A model generated the notes under the pieces. That model was not told the DNA's origin and ran no database searches. It saw only the letters and a list, made by a program, of their open reading frames with translations. This document shows, piece after piece, positions 7,374 to 15,310 of a DNA stretch of 47,967 bases; the first letter of the stretch is position 1; each line of letters begins with the position of its first letter. The position numbers and the translations under genes were made by a program. Source of the stretch: Peterkaempfera griseoplana (lineage in GTDB: Bacteria > Actinomycetota > Actinomycetes > Streptomycetales > Streptomycetaceae); NCBI RefSeq assembly GCF_001418575.1, contig NZ_LIQR01000090.1:1-47967 (forward strand), given 5' to 3'.

Positions 7374-8459
7374 CTACTTCTCGTCGCGGGCCCGGCGCGC
7401 GATCTCGTGCATCACCGCGGAGGTGGGCACGGGCGCCTGCCGGACACCGGTCAGCTTCTGGTTGAGGTACGCGGTGTACGGCGCGGCCGCCGCGTTGAAC
7501 TCCTTGGTGTCACCCTGCGGCCGGAACCCGTACCGCACCGCCAGCTGCCGCAGCCGGGGGTCGTCGCGCAGCAGTTCGCCGACGCGCCTGCCGTTCCCGG
7601 TGAACGGCACCAGGGTGTGGTCGCTGGAGACCGTGGTGTCCGGGTAGAGCAGCACCAGGTCGCCGAGTTCCCCGGCCTGGTGCCGGACCAGCAGCGACGC
7701 CACCTGGGACTCGTAGACCAGCACCAGCGGATTGCCGACCCCGCTGAGGAAGTCGCGGAAGGGCGCGTCGCTGCTGGACTGCTGGGCGCCCTGGACGGCG
7801 ATCAGCTTGTGCAGCAGGGGCGCGGTGGCCGCCACCCCGTGGCTGTCGGCGACCACCGCACCACCGTTGGCCACGTAGGAGGCGGCGGCCAGGTAGAGCG
7901 CCCCGGAGTTGGAGGAGAGCGGGTCGGTGCTGGTGACGAAGAGGGTGCCGGTCAGCTCGCTGTGGGCTGCGGAGCCCCTCAGCTGCTGCCAGGTGGTGTT
8001 CTTCTGCATCGCCTTCAGATAGGCGTCCATGCGCAGGATGCCGGGCTGCCCGCTCTGCAGGGTGGCCAGGCCGTTGGCGGCCAGTACCTCGGCGGCGTCC
8101 CGGTGAGCGGCCACCACCAGGGGTGAGTAGAAGGGCCGCAGCGGTCCGCCGGGGTCCTTCGACCTGCTGCGGAGTGCGTCTGCGGGTGCGCTGCTGCTGG
8201 GGAAGGCGAAGTCGTAGCCGCTGGTGTCCAGGCTGTCCATCGCCCATGAACCGGACGTCTCGGTCCGGACCGTCAGTCCGTGGTCGGCGAACGCCCGCAC
8301 CACGTCGGGGTCTGCGAAGAAGTCCGCCTTCTCCGACCCGATGACCCCTCGCACGGTCGTCGTCGCCGTGCTCTGCCCCTTGTCCCGGTCCACCAGGACG
8401 GCGGCCATGATGCCGCCGGCCAACAGGACCGCGAGGGCCACTGAGAATATGCGTCTCAC
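7374..8459 (-). CDS. Membrane-anchored solute-binding-fold protein, first gene of TelA operon
   Basis: 361 aa from the GTG at 8459-8457 (VRRIFSVALAVLLAGG). The open frame continues upstream but this is the first start that yields a clean signal anchor. One hydrophobic segment (about residues 4-22) has no lipobox Cys, so it is either cleaved or acts as an N-terminal anchor. The remainder resembles ModA/SBP_bac_11 solute-binding domains (VIGSEKADFFADPDVV; TDPLSSNSGALYLAAASYVANGG, close in pattern to the SNSGYSAL segment of the VWA lipoprotein). There is no transporter subunit in the operon. Upstream lies a PHO box, so the operon probably responds to phosphate limitation through PhoP. The weak ribosome site is a caveat for the exact start. 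Confidence 0.8.
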   Translation of the reverse strand: MRRIFSVALAVLLAGGIMAAVLVDRDKGQSTATTTVRGVIGSEKADFFADPDVVRAFADHGLTVRTETSGSWAMDSLDTSGYDFAFPSSSAPADALRSRSKDPGGPLRPFYSPLVVAAHRDAAEVLAANGLATLQSGQPGILRMDAYLKAMQKNTTWQQLRGSAAHSELTGTLFVTSTDPLSSNSGALYLAAASYVANGGAVVADSHGVAATAPLLHKLIAVQGAQQSSSDAPFRDFLSGVGNPLVLVYESQVASLLVRHQAGELGDLVLLYPDTTVSSDHTLVPFTGNGRRVGELLRDDPRLRQLAVRYGFRPQGDTKEFNAAAAPYTAYLNQKLTGVRQAPVPTSAVMHEIARRARDEK

Positions 8460-8498
8460 GCAGGGAGTGTTCTCACGGGACACTGCGCGCCGGCCGGT

Positions 8499-8520
8499 TC
8501 GCGGTGAACAGACGGTGAAC
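8499..8520 (-). promoter_or_regulatory. PHO box (PhoP-binding direct repeats)
   Basis: On the minus strand two perfect GTTCACC heptamers (8520-8514 and 8509-8503) are spaced exactly 11 nt apart, the defining layout of Streptomyces PhoP direct-repeat units. They lie 40-60 bp upstream of the GTG of the solute-binding gene and point toward it, where they would cover the -35 region. Confidence 0.75.
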
Positions 8521-8528
8521 GGACGTTC
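8517..8528. promoter_or_regulatory. GAAC-N4-GTTC palindrome overlapping the PHO box
   Basis: GAACGGACGTTC, the same 12-mer that forms the core of the SOS-type box at 683-694. It shares its first four bases (8517-8520) with the distal PHO repeat. The outer flanks (T and C) do not match the extended CGAAC..GTTCG form. Confidence 0.35.
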
Positions 8529-8797
8529 CCGGTATGGAACCGGAGGAGTCTGCTCCGGACGTACCGTCAGAAATCTTGTCGCAGCGGCGACTTCCCGCAG
8601 TACGGTGCCCCTGACCGGCTCCGCCGCCGGAGGCGGGCGCCGGGCGCGGGCCGGCCTGCCGCGGAGAGCGTGTGAGCGGTGTCCTCCTCCGGCCGGACTG
8701 GGGAGGACCGCGTACCGGCGACCCCTGGCGGGCCCTCCGCGATACGTGCCGCCTCCGTGGAGCCCGAACATCAGGATAGGCTTATCAGTCCACACTT

Positions 8798-9562
8798 ATG
8801 ACCGAAGCGGGTGTTCCCATGAGCGACAGCCTCAGCGCGGTGACCGTCCGGATCGCCGGGCACCAGGGCGACGAGATCGAGGCCTACCTGGCCCGCCCGC
8901 AGGGCGAGCAGCGGCGCGGCGGCGTGGTCGTCATCCACCACATGCCCGGCTACGACCGGGCCACCAAGGAGATCGTCCGCCGGTTCGCCGAGCTCGGCTA
9001 TGACGCGATCTGCCCCAACCTGTACAGCCGGGAGGCCCCGGGCGCGGCCCCCGACGACGCCGCCGCGGTGGCCCGCGCCGCCGGTGGAGTGCCGGACGAC
9101 CGGCTGGTGGGCGACGTGGCGGGTGCCGCAGCGGCCCTGCGGGCACTGGACGGCTCCAACGGCAGGGTCGGCGTGATCGGCTACTGCTCCGGCGGACGGC
9201 AGACGGTGCTGGCCGCCTGCAGCCTCGATGTGGACGCCGCGGTGGACTGCTACGGCGCCTTCGTCACCGGCAACCCGCCCGAGGGCTTCCCGCTGAAGGT
9301 CACCAACCTGGTGGACCGGCTGCCGGAGCTGCGCGCACCGCTGCTGGGGCTGTTCGGCGCCGAGGACAAGTTCCCCGGTCCCGAGCAGGTCGCGGAGCTG
9401 GAGCAGACCCTGACCGCGAACGGCAAGGAGTTCGAGTTCCACAGCTACGAGGGCGCCGGGCACGCCTTCTTCGCCGTCGACCGCCCCTCGTACAACGTGG
9501 CCGCCGCCAACGACGGCTGGGAGCGGATCTCCGCCTTCTTCAGCAAGCACCTGGGGGCCTGA
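8798..9562 (+). CDS. Dienelactone hydrolase family protein
   Basis: 254 aa from the ATG at 8798; an in-frame ATG at 8819 gives 247 aa, and the two cannot be separated because neither has a strong ribosome site. It is an alpha/beta hydrolase of the DLH family: oxyanion segment VVVIHHMPGYDRATK (about 44-58), nucleophile elbow GYCSGG with Cys130, acid in GAEDKFPG and His in GAGHAFF near the C-terminus. The Cys-Asp-His triad is complete. DLH enzymes open lactones such as carboxymethylenebutenolide, but many actinobacterial members have unknown esters as substrate. It is followed after 2 bp by the DUF6295 gene, so the two are probably co-transcribed. Confidence 0.9.
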   Translation: MTEAGVPMSDSLSAVTVRIAGHQGDEIEAYLARPQGEQRRGGVVVIHHMPGYDRATKEIVRRFAELGYDAICPNLYSREAPGAAPDDAAAVARAAGGVPDDRLVGDVAGAAAALRALDGSNGRVGVIGYCSGGRQTVLAACSLDVDAAVDCYGAFVTGNPPEGFPLKVTNLVDRLPELRAPLLGLFGAEDKFPGPEQVAELEQTLTANGKEFEFHSYEGAGHAFFAVDRPSYNVAAANDGWERISAFFSKHLGA

Positions 9563-9564
9563 CG

Positions 9565-9831
9565 ATGTGCACCTACACCACGGTCAAGGACAGCGTCGAC
9601 GGCAGCGCCAAGGGGCCGGGCGGTGCCTGGTTCCACGTCTCGGACGTGACGGTGTACTTCGACCACCCCGTGCACGCGATGGCCGAGCACACCCTCAACA
9701 TCGACTTCGCCGATCCCAGCAAGGGTCCCTCGGCCCGGGTCGCCCTGGAACTGACGGCTGAGTCCGCCCGCCGGCTGGTGGCGGCCGTCCAGGAGGCGCT
9801 GGCCGCGGTGCCCGCCGAGCTCACCGTCTGA
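9565..9831 (+). CDS. DUF6295 family protein
   Basis: 88 aa. The ATG lies two bases after the dienelactone hydrolase stop, with GGGGGC-rich sequence upstream. The sequence opens with MCTYTTVKDSVDGSAKGPGG and contains VTVYFDHPVHAMAEHTLNIDF, which I recognise as the small actinobacterial DUF6295 family that regularly follows DLH genes. It has no signal peptide, membrane segment or known catalytic motif. A Cys at position 2, an HPVHAxAEH cluster and several acidic residues could bind a metal (inference). The last five codons and the stop lie in the first unit of a 17-bp tandem repeat. Confidence 0.85.
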   Translation: MCTYTTVKDSVDGSAKGPGGAWFHVSDVTVYFDHPVHAMAEHTLNIDFADPSKGPSARVALELTAESARRLVAAVQEALAAVPAELTV

Positions 9832-9882
9832 CCGAGCTCACCGTCCGACCGAGCTCACCGTCCGACCGAGCTCACCCTCTGG
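9815..9882 (+). repeat. 17-bp tandem repeat, four units, starting inside the DUF6295 gene
   Basis: Units of CCGAGCTCACCGTCTGA or close variants at 9815-9831, 9832-9848, 9849-9865 and 9866-9882. Unit 1 encodes the protein's last residues and its TGA. Units 2 and 3 differ from unit 1 at one base; unit 4 is more diverged. Confidence 0.95.
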
Positions 9883-9935
9883 GGCCGCCGCCGGGCCGGG
9901 CCCACCGCCCGGCCCGGCGGCGGCCCGCGGGGCGC

Positions 9936-10679
9936 TCAGTAGCGCTGTGCCTTGGCGATCTTGGGCGTGGTCGCTCCGGTGGCCGGGTGGGCGGCGAAGG
10001 CCAGCTTGGTCACGGTGGCACCGGCGGCCAGGTCCTGGGCTCCGACCACCGCCGACTCCACCGTCTTGCCTGAGGCGTCGACGAAGTCGACCTGGACGGC
10101 GTACGAGGCGGTGTCCCGGCCGTGGTTGGTGATCGCCACCGAGGCCCCCGGACGACCGCCGGTGGCGGCGGTGGGCACCCCGGTGAGCCGTACGTCGGCG
10201 ACCGCGTTGCCGCTCCCGGTGACCGGCTTGAGGGCGGCCGAGGCCGACGCCCGGCCTGACTTCACCCTGGCCTCCACCGACGCCTCGAAGGCCCGGGCCC
10301 GCGCCTCCAGGGACGCCGCTCCCGCCGACACCGAGGCCAGCACGGAGGAGTGCACCGAGGCGAAGGACGCCGCCGCGGACTGGACGACGGAGGCCTGCGC
10401 CTGCGCCTGGGAGGCGATCGCACCGGCCGCCTCCGACGCCTTGGCCGCCGCCGAGGCGGCATGCGCCGAGGCGACCGCCGCAGCCGACCCGGCGATCCTG
10501 GAGATCTCCGCCCCAGGGGTCGGCGCGGCGGCGCCCCCCTTGGACGGGGAATTGCTGCAGGCCGCCACCGCGACCGCGGCGACCGCCGCCGCCAGCAGGG
10601 CAGCCGCAGCCGCGGCCGAGCGCCGCCGCCGCGACGCGGACGGGTTGCCGAGGACGATCGTGCGCTGGGTGGTCACCAC
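9936..10679 (-). CDS. Alanine-rich lipoprotein with helical repeat region
   Basis: 247 aa from tandem GTG codons at 10679, with AGGAG seven nt upstream. An Arg-rich n-region (ASRRRR), an Ala-rich hydrophobic core and VAAC place the lipidated Cys at about 41. Residues about 60-145 are almost entirely Ala, Ser, Glu, Lys and Gln with heptad-like spacing (ASAAAKASEAAGAIASQAQAQASVV), predicting a long helix or coiled coil. The C-terminal 90 residues (VRLTGVPTAATGGRPGASVAITNHGRDTASYAVQVDFVDASGK) look like a FxLYD/DUF4352-type beta-sandwich found on many actinobacterial surface proteins. It should sit on the outer membrane face. Function unknown; the layout suggests a stalk that presents a small adhesive or binding domain. 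Confidence 0.8.
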   Translation of the reverse strand: MVTTQRTIVLGNPSASRRRRSAAAAAALLAAAVAAVAVAACSNSPSKGGAAAPTPGAEISRIAGSAAAVASAHAASAAAKASEAAGAIASQAQAQASVVQSAAASFASVHSSVLASVSAGAASLEARARAFEASVEARVKSGRASASAALKPVTGSGNAVADVRLTGVPTAATGGRPGASVAITNHGRDTASYAVQVDFVDASGKTVESAVVGAQDLAAGATVTKLAFAAHPATGATTPKIAKAQRY

Positions 10680-11014
10680 CGGGCTGCTCCTGTCGGACGC
10701 GTCGGGCCGCCAGGGCCTGACGGCATGACCTCAGCCTCCGCGCCATGGCCGGGAGCCGCGACCGGGGATGGTCCAGGCGGGTCGGGAATCTGGAACCGTC
10801 CCGCTCGGAGCTATCCTCGGTCTCCGGGCCCGTTTCGGGACCGAGGGCCGATGGGGGCAGCCGGCCGCACCGGGCATCCGGGCCACGCGTCCTCCGGCGC
10901 CGGGGCCGGCCCCCGCGTCAGCCGGCCGGTCGGCTGCCGCACACCGGCAGCCGACCGCGGCCACGCTGCGCGGCGAAAACCCGCGTGCGACCGTCCGCCG
11001 TTTCTTGCGACTGT

Positions 11015-14000
11015 ATGGGGATGCCCTCAGTGAGTTCTCCGTTCGCCGACCTTCAGGCCCGGCTGCCCGAGCTGATGCTGCGCGACCAGCGGCGGCTCGA
11101 ACGGCGGCTGGACGGCGCCCGCCGGGTGCGCAGCCCGGAGGCCCGCAGCAGCATCGCCGAGGAGATCGCAGCCGAGATCGACAAGGCCGAGTTGCGGCTG
11201 GAGCAGCGCCGGGCCGCCGTACCGGCGATCAGCTATCCCGAGGAGCTGCCGGTCGCCCGGAAGAAGGACGACATCGCGGCGGCCATCCGGGACCACCAGG
11301 TGGTGATCGTCGCCGGTGAGACGGGCTCCGGCAAGACCACCCAGATCCCCAAGATCTGCCTGGAGCTGGGCCGGGGGATCAAGGGCCTGGTGGGCCACAC
11401 CCAGCCGCGCCGGATCGCCGCCCGCACCGTCGCCGACCGGGTCGCCGAGGAGCTGAACACCCCGCTGGGCGAGGCGGTCGGCTGGAAGGTCCGCTTCACC
11501 GACCAGGTCGGCCAGGACACCCTGGTCAAGCTGATGACCGACGGCATCCTGCTGGCCGAGATCCAGACCGACCGCGAGCTGCGCCAGTACGACACCCTGA
11601 TCATCGACGAGGCCCATGAGCGCAGCCTCAACATCGACTTCATCCTGGGCTACCTCAAGCAGCTGCTGCCGCGCCGCCCCGACCTCAAGGTCGTGATCAC
11701 CTCCGCCACCATCGACCCGGAGCGGTTCTCCCGCCACTTCGGCGACGCCCCGATCATCGAGGTCTCCGGGCGGACCTACCCCGTGGAGGTCCGCTACCGC
11801 CCGATCGTGGAGGAGGGCGACGGAGCGGAGGAGGTGGAGCGCGACCGCGACCAGGTGCAGGCGATCTGCGACGCCGCGACGGAGCTGCAGGCCGAGGGCC
11901 CCGGCGACATCCTGGTCTTCCTCTCCGGTGAGCGGGAGATCCGCGACACCGCCGACGCCCTGGGCAAACTGGGGCTGCGGGACACCGAGGTTCTGCCGCT
12001 GTACGCCAGGCTCTCCTCCGCCGAGCAGCACCGGGTCTTCCAGCAGCACCGGGGCCGCCGCATCGTCCTGGCCACCAATGTCGCGGAGACCTCGCTCACC
12101 GTCCCCGGCATCAAGTACGTCATCGATCCGGGCACCGCCCGCATCTCCCGCTACAGCCACCGCACCAAGGTGCAGCGACTGCCGATCGAGGCGATCAGCC
12201 AGGCCAGCGCCAACCAGCGCAAGGGCCGCTGCGGCCGCACCTCCGACGGCATCTGCATCCGGCTGTACTCGGAGGAGGACTTCCTCTCCCGCCCCGAGTT
12301 CACCGACGCGGAGATCCTGCGCACCAACCTGGCCTCCGTCATCCTGCAGATGACCGCGGCGGGCCTCGGCGACATCGCCGCCTTCCCCTTCATCGACCCG
12401 CCGGACTCCCGCAACATCCGCGACGGCGTCAACCTGCTGCATGAGCTGGGCGCCCTCGACCCGGCGCAGAAGGACCCCCGTAAGCGCCTCACCCAGCTCG
12501 GCCGCAAGCTCGCCCAGCTGCCGGTGGACCCCCGGCTGGCCCGGATGGTGCTGGAGGCCGACCGCAACGGCTGCGTTCGCGAGGTGATGGTGATCGCCGC
12601 GGCGCTCTCCATCCAGGACCCCCGCGAGCGGCCCAGCGAGAAGCGGCAGGCGGCCGACGAGAAGCACCGCCGCTTCGCCGACGAGACCTCGGACTTCCTG
12701 GCGTACCTCAATCTGTGGCGCTACGTCCGGGAGCAGCAGAAGGAGCTCTCCTCCTCCGCCTTCCGCCGGATGTGCCGCACGGACTACCTCAACTACCTGC
12801 GCATACGGGAGTGGCAGGACATCTACACCCAGCTGCGCACGGTGGCCAAGCAGCTGGGCGTCCACATCACCGAGCCGGTTCCCGGGGCCGAGCCCGACGC
12901 CCAGCGCATCCACACCTCGCTGCTGGCCGGGCTGCTCTCCCACATCGGCCTGATGGACGTGGAGAAGCGGGAGTACGTGGGCGCCCGCGGGGCGCGCTTC
13001 GCGGTCTTCCCCGGGTCGGGTCTCTTCAAGAAGCCGCCCCGCTGGGTGATGTCCGCCGAGCTGGTGGAGACCTCCCGGCTGTGGGCGCGGATCAACGCGA
13101 AGATCGAGCCCGAGTGGGTGGAGCCGCTCGCCGGCCATCTGATCAAGCGCACCTACAGCGAGCCGCACTGGGAGAAGAAGGCCGGAGCGGTCCTGGCCTA
13201 CGAGAAGGTGACCCTCTACGGCATCCCGATCGTGGCCCAGCGCAAGGTCAACTACGGACGGATCGACCCGGAGCTCTGCCGGGAGCTGTTCATCCGCAAC
13301 GCCCTGGTGGAGGGCGACTGGGAGACCCACCATCAGTTCTTCTCCGCCAACCGCCGGCTGCTGTCGGAGGTGGAGGAGCTGGAGAACCGGGCCAGGCGCC
13401 GCGACATCCTGGTCGACGACGAGACCCTGTTCGACTTCTACGACCACCGGCTGCCGGAGGATGTGGTCTCCGCCCGGCACTTCGACTCCTGGTGGAAGCA
13501 GACCCGGCGCGAGCAGCCGGACCTGCTGAACTTCGAGAAGTCGATGCTGATCAACCAGTCCGCGGGCGGTGTCACCGAGGAGGACTACCCCGACCACTGG
13601 TACCAGGGGAAGCTGCGCTTCCGGCTGACGTACCAGTTCGAGCCGGGCAGCGACGCTGACGGCGTCACGGTGCACATCCCGCTGCCGGTGCTCAACCAGG
13701 TCTCCTCCGAGGGCTTCGACTGGCAGATCCCGGGGCTCCGGGAGGAGCTGGTCACCGCGCTGATCCGGTCACTGCCCAAGGCGGTCCGCCGCAACTTCGT
13801 CCCCGCGCCCAACTTCGCCAAGGCGGTGCTGCAGAAGCTGACCCCGCGCCAGGAGGCGCTGCTGCCTGCGCTGGAGCGGGAGCTGCGGCGGATGACCGGG
13901 GTGACCGTCCCGCCGGAGGCCTGGGGACAGACCCCGGTCCCGGACCATCTGCAGATCACCTTCCGGGTTGTGGACGAGCGCCGCCGACGGCTGGCCGAGT

Positions 14001-14959
14001 CCAAGGACCTGGAGGAGCTGCGGCTGCGGCTGAAACCCAAGCTCAAGGCCACCCTGTCGTCGGCCGCCTCCGACGAGGGCCTGGAGCAGCAGGGCCTCAC
14101 CGCCTGGCCGTCCGGCACCCCGGTCCTGCCCCGCACCTTCGAGCGGCGCAGCCGCGGCCACTCCATCCGGGCCTATCCGGCGCTGGCGGACGAGGGCGGC
14201 TCGGTCGCGGTCCGGCTGTTCGACACCCCCGAGGAGCAGCAGCACGCCATGTGGGCGGGCACCCGGCGGCTGCTGGTGCTGACCACCCCCTCCCCGGTGA
14301 AGTCGATCCAGGGCCGGCTGGGCAACCAGGCCAAGCTGGCGCTCTCCAACAACCCCCACGGCAGCATCGGCGCCCTCTTCGAGGACATCGTCTGCTGCGC
14401 GACCGACAAGCTGACGGCGGACGCCGGCGGCCCGGCCTGGGACGAGGAGGGCTTCGGCAAGCTTCGCGACCAGGTACGGGCGGAGCTGTACGACACCGCC
14501 GCGGACACCACCCTGAAGACGGCCTCGGCGCTGATCGCCTTCCAGCGGGCGGCCAACCGTCTGAAGGCGATCTCCAGTCCGGTGCTGCTGCCGGCCGTGT
14601 CGGACGTCAGGGCCCAGCTGGCAGCGCTGGTGCATCCCGGTTTCGTCACCGGGACCGGCTGGGCGAGGCTGCCCGACCTCAGGCGCTATCTGCTGGCCGC
14701 GGAGCGCCGTCTGGAGTCCCTGCCCGAGCACCCCCAGCGCGATCTGCAGCATCTGCGGCGGGTGGAGCAGCTCCAGCAGGAGTACGCGGAGCTGCTGGCT
14801 TCGCTGCCCGCGGGCGTGCGTCCCTCGGAGGAGGTGCGGCAGATCCGGTGGATGCTGGAGGAGCTGCGGGTGAGCTTCTTCGCCCAGACCCTCGGCACGC
14901 CGACGCCGATCTCGGAGAAGCGGATCCTCAAGGCCATGGACCGGGCGGCCGCCGCCTGA
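11015..14959 (+). CDS. hrpA: ATP-dependent RNA helicase HrpA
   Basis: 1314 aa from the ATG at 11015; in-frame starts at 11021 (ATG) and 11030 (GTG, preceded by GGGGAT) are alternatives. It is a DEAH-box helicase: Walker A GETGSGKTT at 101-109, DEAH at 198-201, SAT motif (VITSATID), then the second RecA domain ending with QRKGRCGRTSDG. Winged-helix, ratchet and OB-fold regions follow, and the C-terminal 600 residues (PDLLNFEKSMLI..., DUF3418 region) are specific to bacterial HrpA. Length matches the family (about 1300 aa). In E. coli HrpA acts on mRNA processing and rescues stalled ribosomes. It is a single-gene unit with a strong hairpin after the stop. Confidence 0.95.
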   Translation: MGMPSVSSPFADLQARLPELMLRDQRRLERRLDGARRVRSPEARSSIAEEIAAEIDKAELRLEQRRAAVPAISYPEELPVARKKDDIAAAIRDHQVVIVAGETGSGKTTQIPKICLELGRGIKGLVGHTQPRRIAARTVADRVAEELNTPLGEAVGWKVRFTDQVGQDTLVKLMTDGILLAEIQTDRELRQYDTLIIDEAHERSLNIDFILGYLKQLLPRRPDLKVVITSATIDPERFSRHFGDAPIIEVSGRTYPVEVRYRPIVEEGDGAEEVERDRDQVQAICDAATELQAEGPGDILVFLSGEREIRDTADALGKLGLRDTEVLPLYARLSSAEQHRVFQQHRGRRIVLATNVAETSLTVPGIKYVIDPGTARISRYSHRTKVQRLPIEAISQASANQRKGRCGRTSDGICIRLYSEEDFLSRPEFTDAEILRTNLASVILQMTAAGLGDIAAFPFIDPPDSRNIRDGVNLLHELGALDPAQKDPRKRLTQLGRKLAQLPVDPRLARMVLEADRNGCVREVMVIAAALSIQDPRERPSEKRQAADEKHRRFADETSDFLAYLNLWRYVREQQKELSSSAFRRMCRTDYLNYLRIREWQDIYTQLRTVAKQLGVHITEPVPGAEPDAQRIHTSLLAGLLSHIGLMDVEKREYVGARGARFAVFPGSGLFKKPPRWVMSAELVETSRLWARINAKIEPEWVEPLAGHLIKRTYSEPHWEKKAGAVLAYEKVTLYGIPIVAQRKVNYGRIDPELCRELFIRNALVEGDWETHHQFFSANRRLLSEVEELENRARRRDILVDDETLFDFYDHRLPEDVVSARHFDSWWKQTRREQPDLLNFEKSMLINQSAGGVTEEDYPDHWYQGKLRFRLTYQFEPGSDADGVTVHIPLPVLNQVSSEGFDWQIPGLREELVTALIRSLPKAVRRNFVPAPNFAKAVLQKLTPRQEALLPALERELRRMTGVTVPPEAWGQTPVPDHLQITFRVVDERRRRLAESKDLEELRLRLKPKLKATLSSAASDEGLEQQGLTAWPSGTPVLPRTFERRSRGHSIRAYPALADEGGSVAVRLFDTPEEQQHAMWAGTRRLLVLTTPSPVKSIQGRLGNQAKLALSNNPHGSIGALFEDIVCCATDKLTADAGGPAWDEEGFGKLRDQVRAELYDTAADTTLKTASALIAFQRAANRLKAISSPVLLPAVSDVRAQLAALVHPGFVTGTGWARLPDLRRYLLAAERRLESLPEHPQRDLQHLRRVEQLQQEYAELLASLPAGVRPSEEVRQIRWMLEELRVSFFAQTLGTPTPISEKRILKAMDRAAAA

Positions 14960-14965
14960 GCCGTC

Positions 14966-15002
14966 GCGGAGCCCCGGGAGGCAGTTCGACCTGGGGCTCC
15001 GC
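14966..15002 (+). terminator. Terminator hairpin after hrpA
   Basis: Perfect 10-bp stem (GCGGAGCCCC at 14966-14975, GGGGCTCCGC at 14993-15002) with additional AGG/CCT pairing inside the loop. It starts seven bases after the hrpA stop codon. No T-run follows. Confidence 0.7.
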
Positions 15003-15014
15003 ATGCAGTAACAT
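14985..15014 (+). promoter_or_regulatory. Predicted tRNA-Asp promoter
   Basis: TTCGAC (14985-14990) and TAACAT (15009-15014), 18-bp spacer, a good housekeeping sigma-type match. Transcription would start near 15021, about 30 nt before the mature tRNA. The -35 lies in the loop of the hrpA terminator and the spacer covers its right arm. Confidence 0.55.
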
Positions 15015-15051
15015 CAGTGTTGTCGCCGCGCGAGCAGCGACGATCGATCCT

Positions 15052-15125
15052 GGTCCCGTGGAGCAGTTGGTTAGCTCGCCACCCTGTCAAGGTGGAGGTC
15101 GCGGGTTCAAGTCCCGTCGGGATCG
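15052..15125 (+). tRNA. tRNA-Asp (GTC)
   Basis: 74-nt cloverleaf: acceptor arms GGTCCCG / CGGGATC, anticodon stem CACCC-loop-GGGTG equivalent with loop CTGTCAA giving anticodon GTC, T arm with GGTTCAAGT, discriminator G. The CCA end is not encoded. Confidence 0.95.
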
Positions 15126-15130
15126 CAGTG

Positions 15131-15173
15131 GGCGAGGGGCCCGGAGTCACAGACTCCGGGCCCCTCGCCTTTG
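15131..15173 (+). terminator. Terminator after tRNA-Asp
   Basis: Perfect 18-bp stem: left arm 15131-15148 and right arm 15152-15169, with the 3-nt loop ACA, then TTT. One of the most stable hairpins in the window. Confidence 0.9.
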
Positions 15174-15310
15174 CCGTGCCCTCTTCGGCGCCGCGTCCCC
15201 GCCCGCCCCCGCACAGGCCGGCCTCCGCTGCGGGTCGTACCCGCCGTTCGACGGGTACGACGGGGCTCCGGCGCGGTGTACTGTCGGGCGGGCCTCGGGG
15301 AGGTGACCTC

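Larger units (their letters stand above)
8460..8797. other. Divergent intergenic region, solute-binding gene / dienelactone hydrolase
   Basis: 338 bp without a credible gene. The left part contains the PHO box and an overlapping GAAC-N4-GTTC palindrome (listed separately). On the plus strand TTGTCG (8576-8581) and TACGGT (8601-8606) are a possible promoter pair with a long 19-bp spacer. TAGGCT at 8777-8782 is a possible -10 just ahead of the dienelactone hydrolase start. Confidence 0.5.

Noticed and set aside
11027-13675. 882-codon minus-strand frame opposite hrpA
   Set aside because: Low-complexity Gly/Val/Leu/Asp composition, mirrors the hrpA codon pattern, and the plus strand holds a complete helicase.
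15052-15125. tRNA-Asp as an integration site
   Set aside because: The gene is intact, with no duplicated 3' fragment or integrase nearby.
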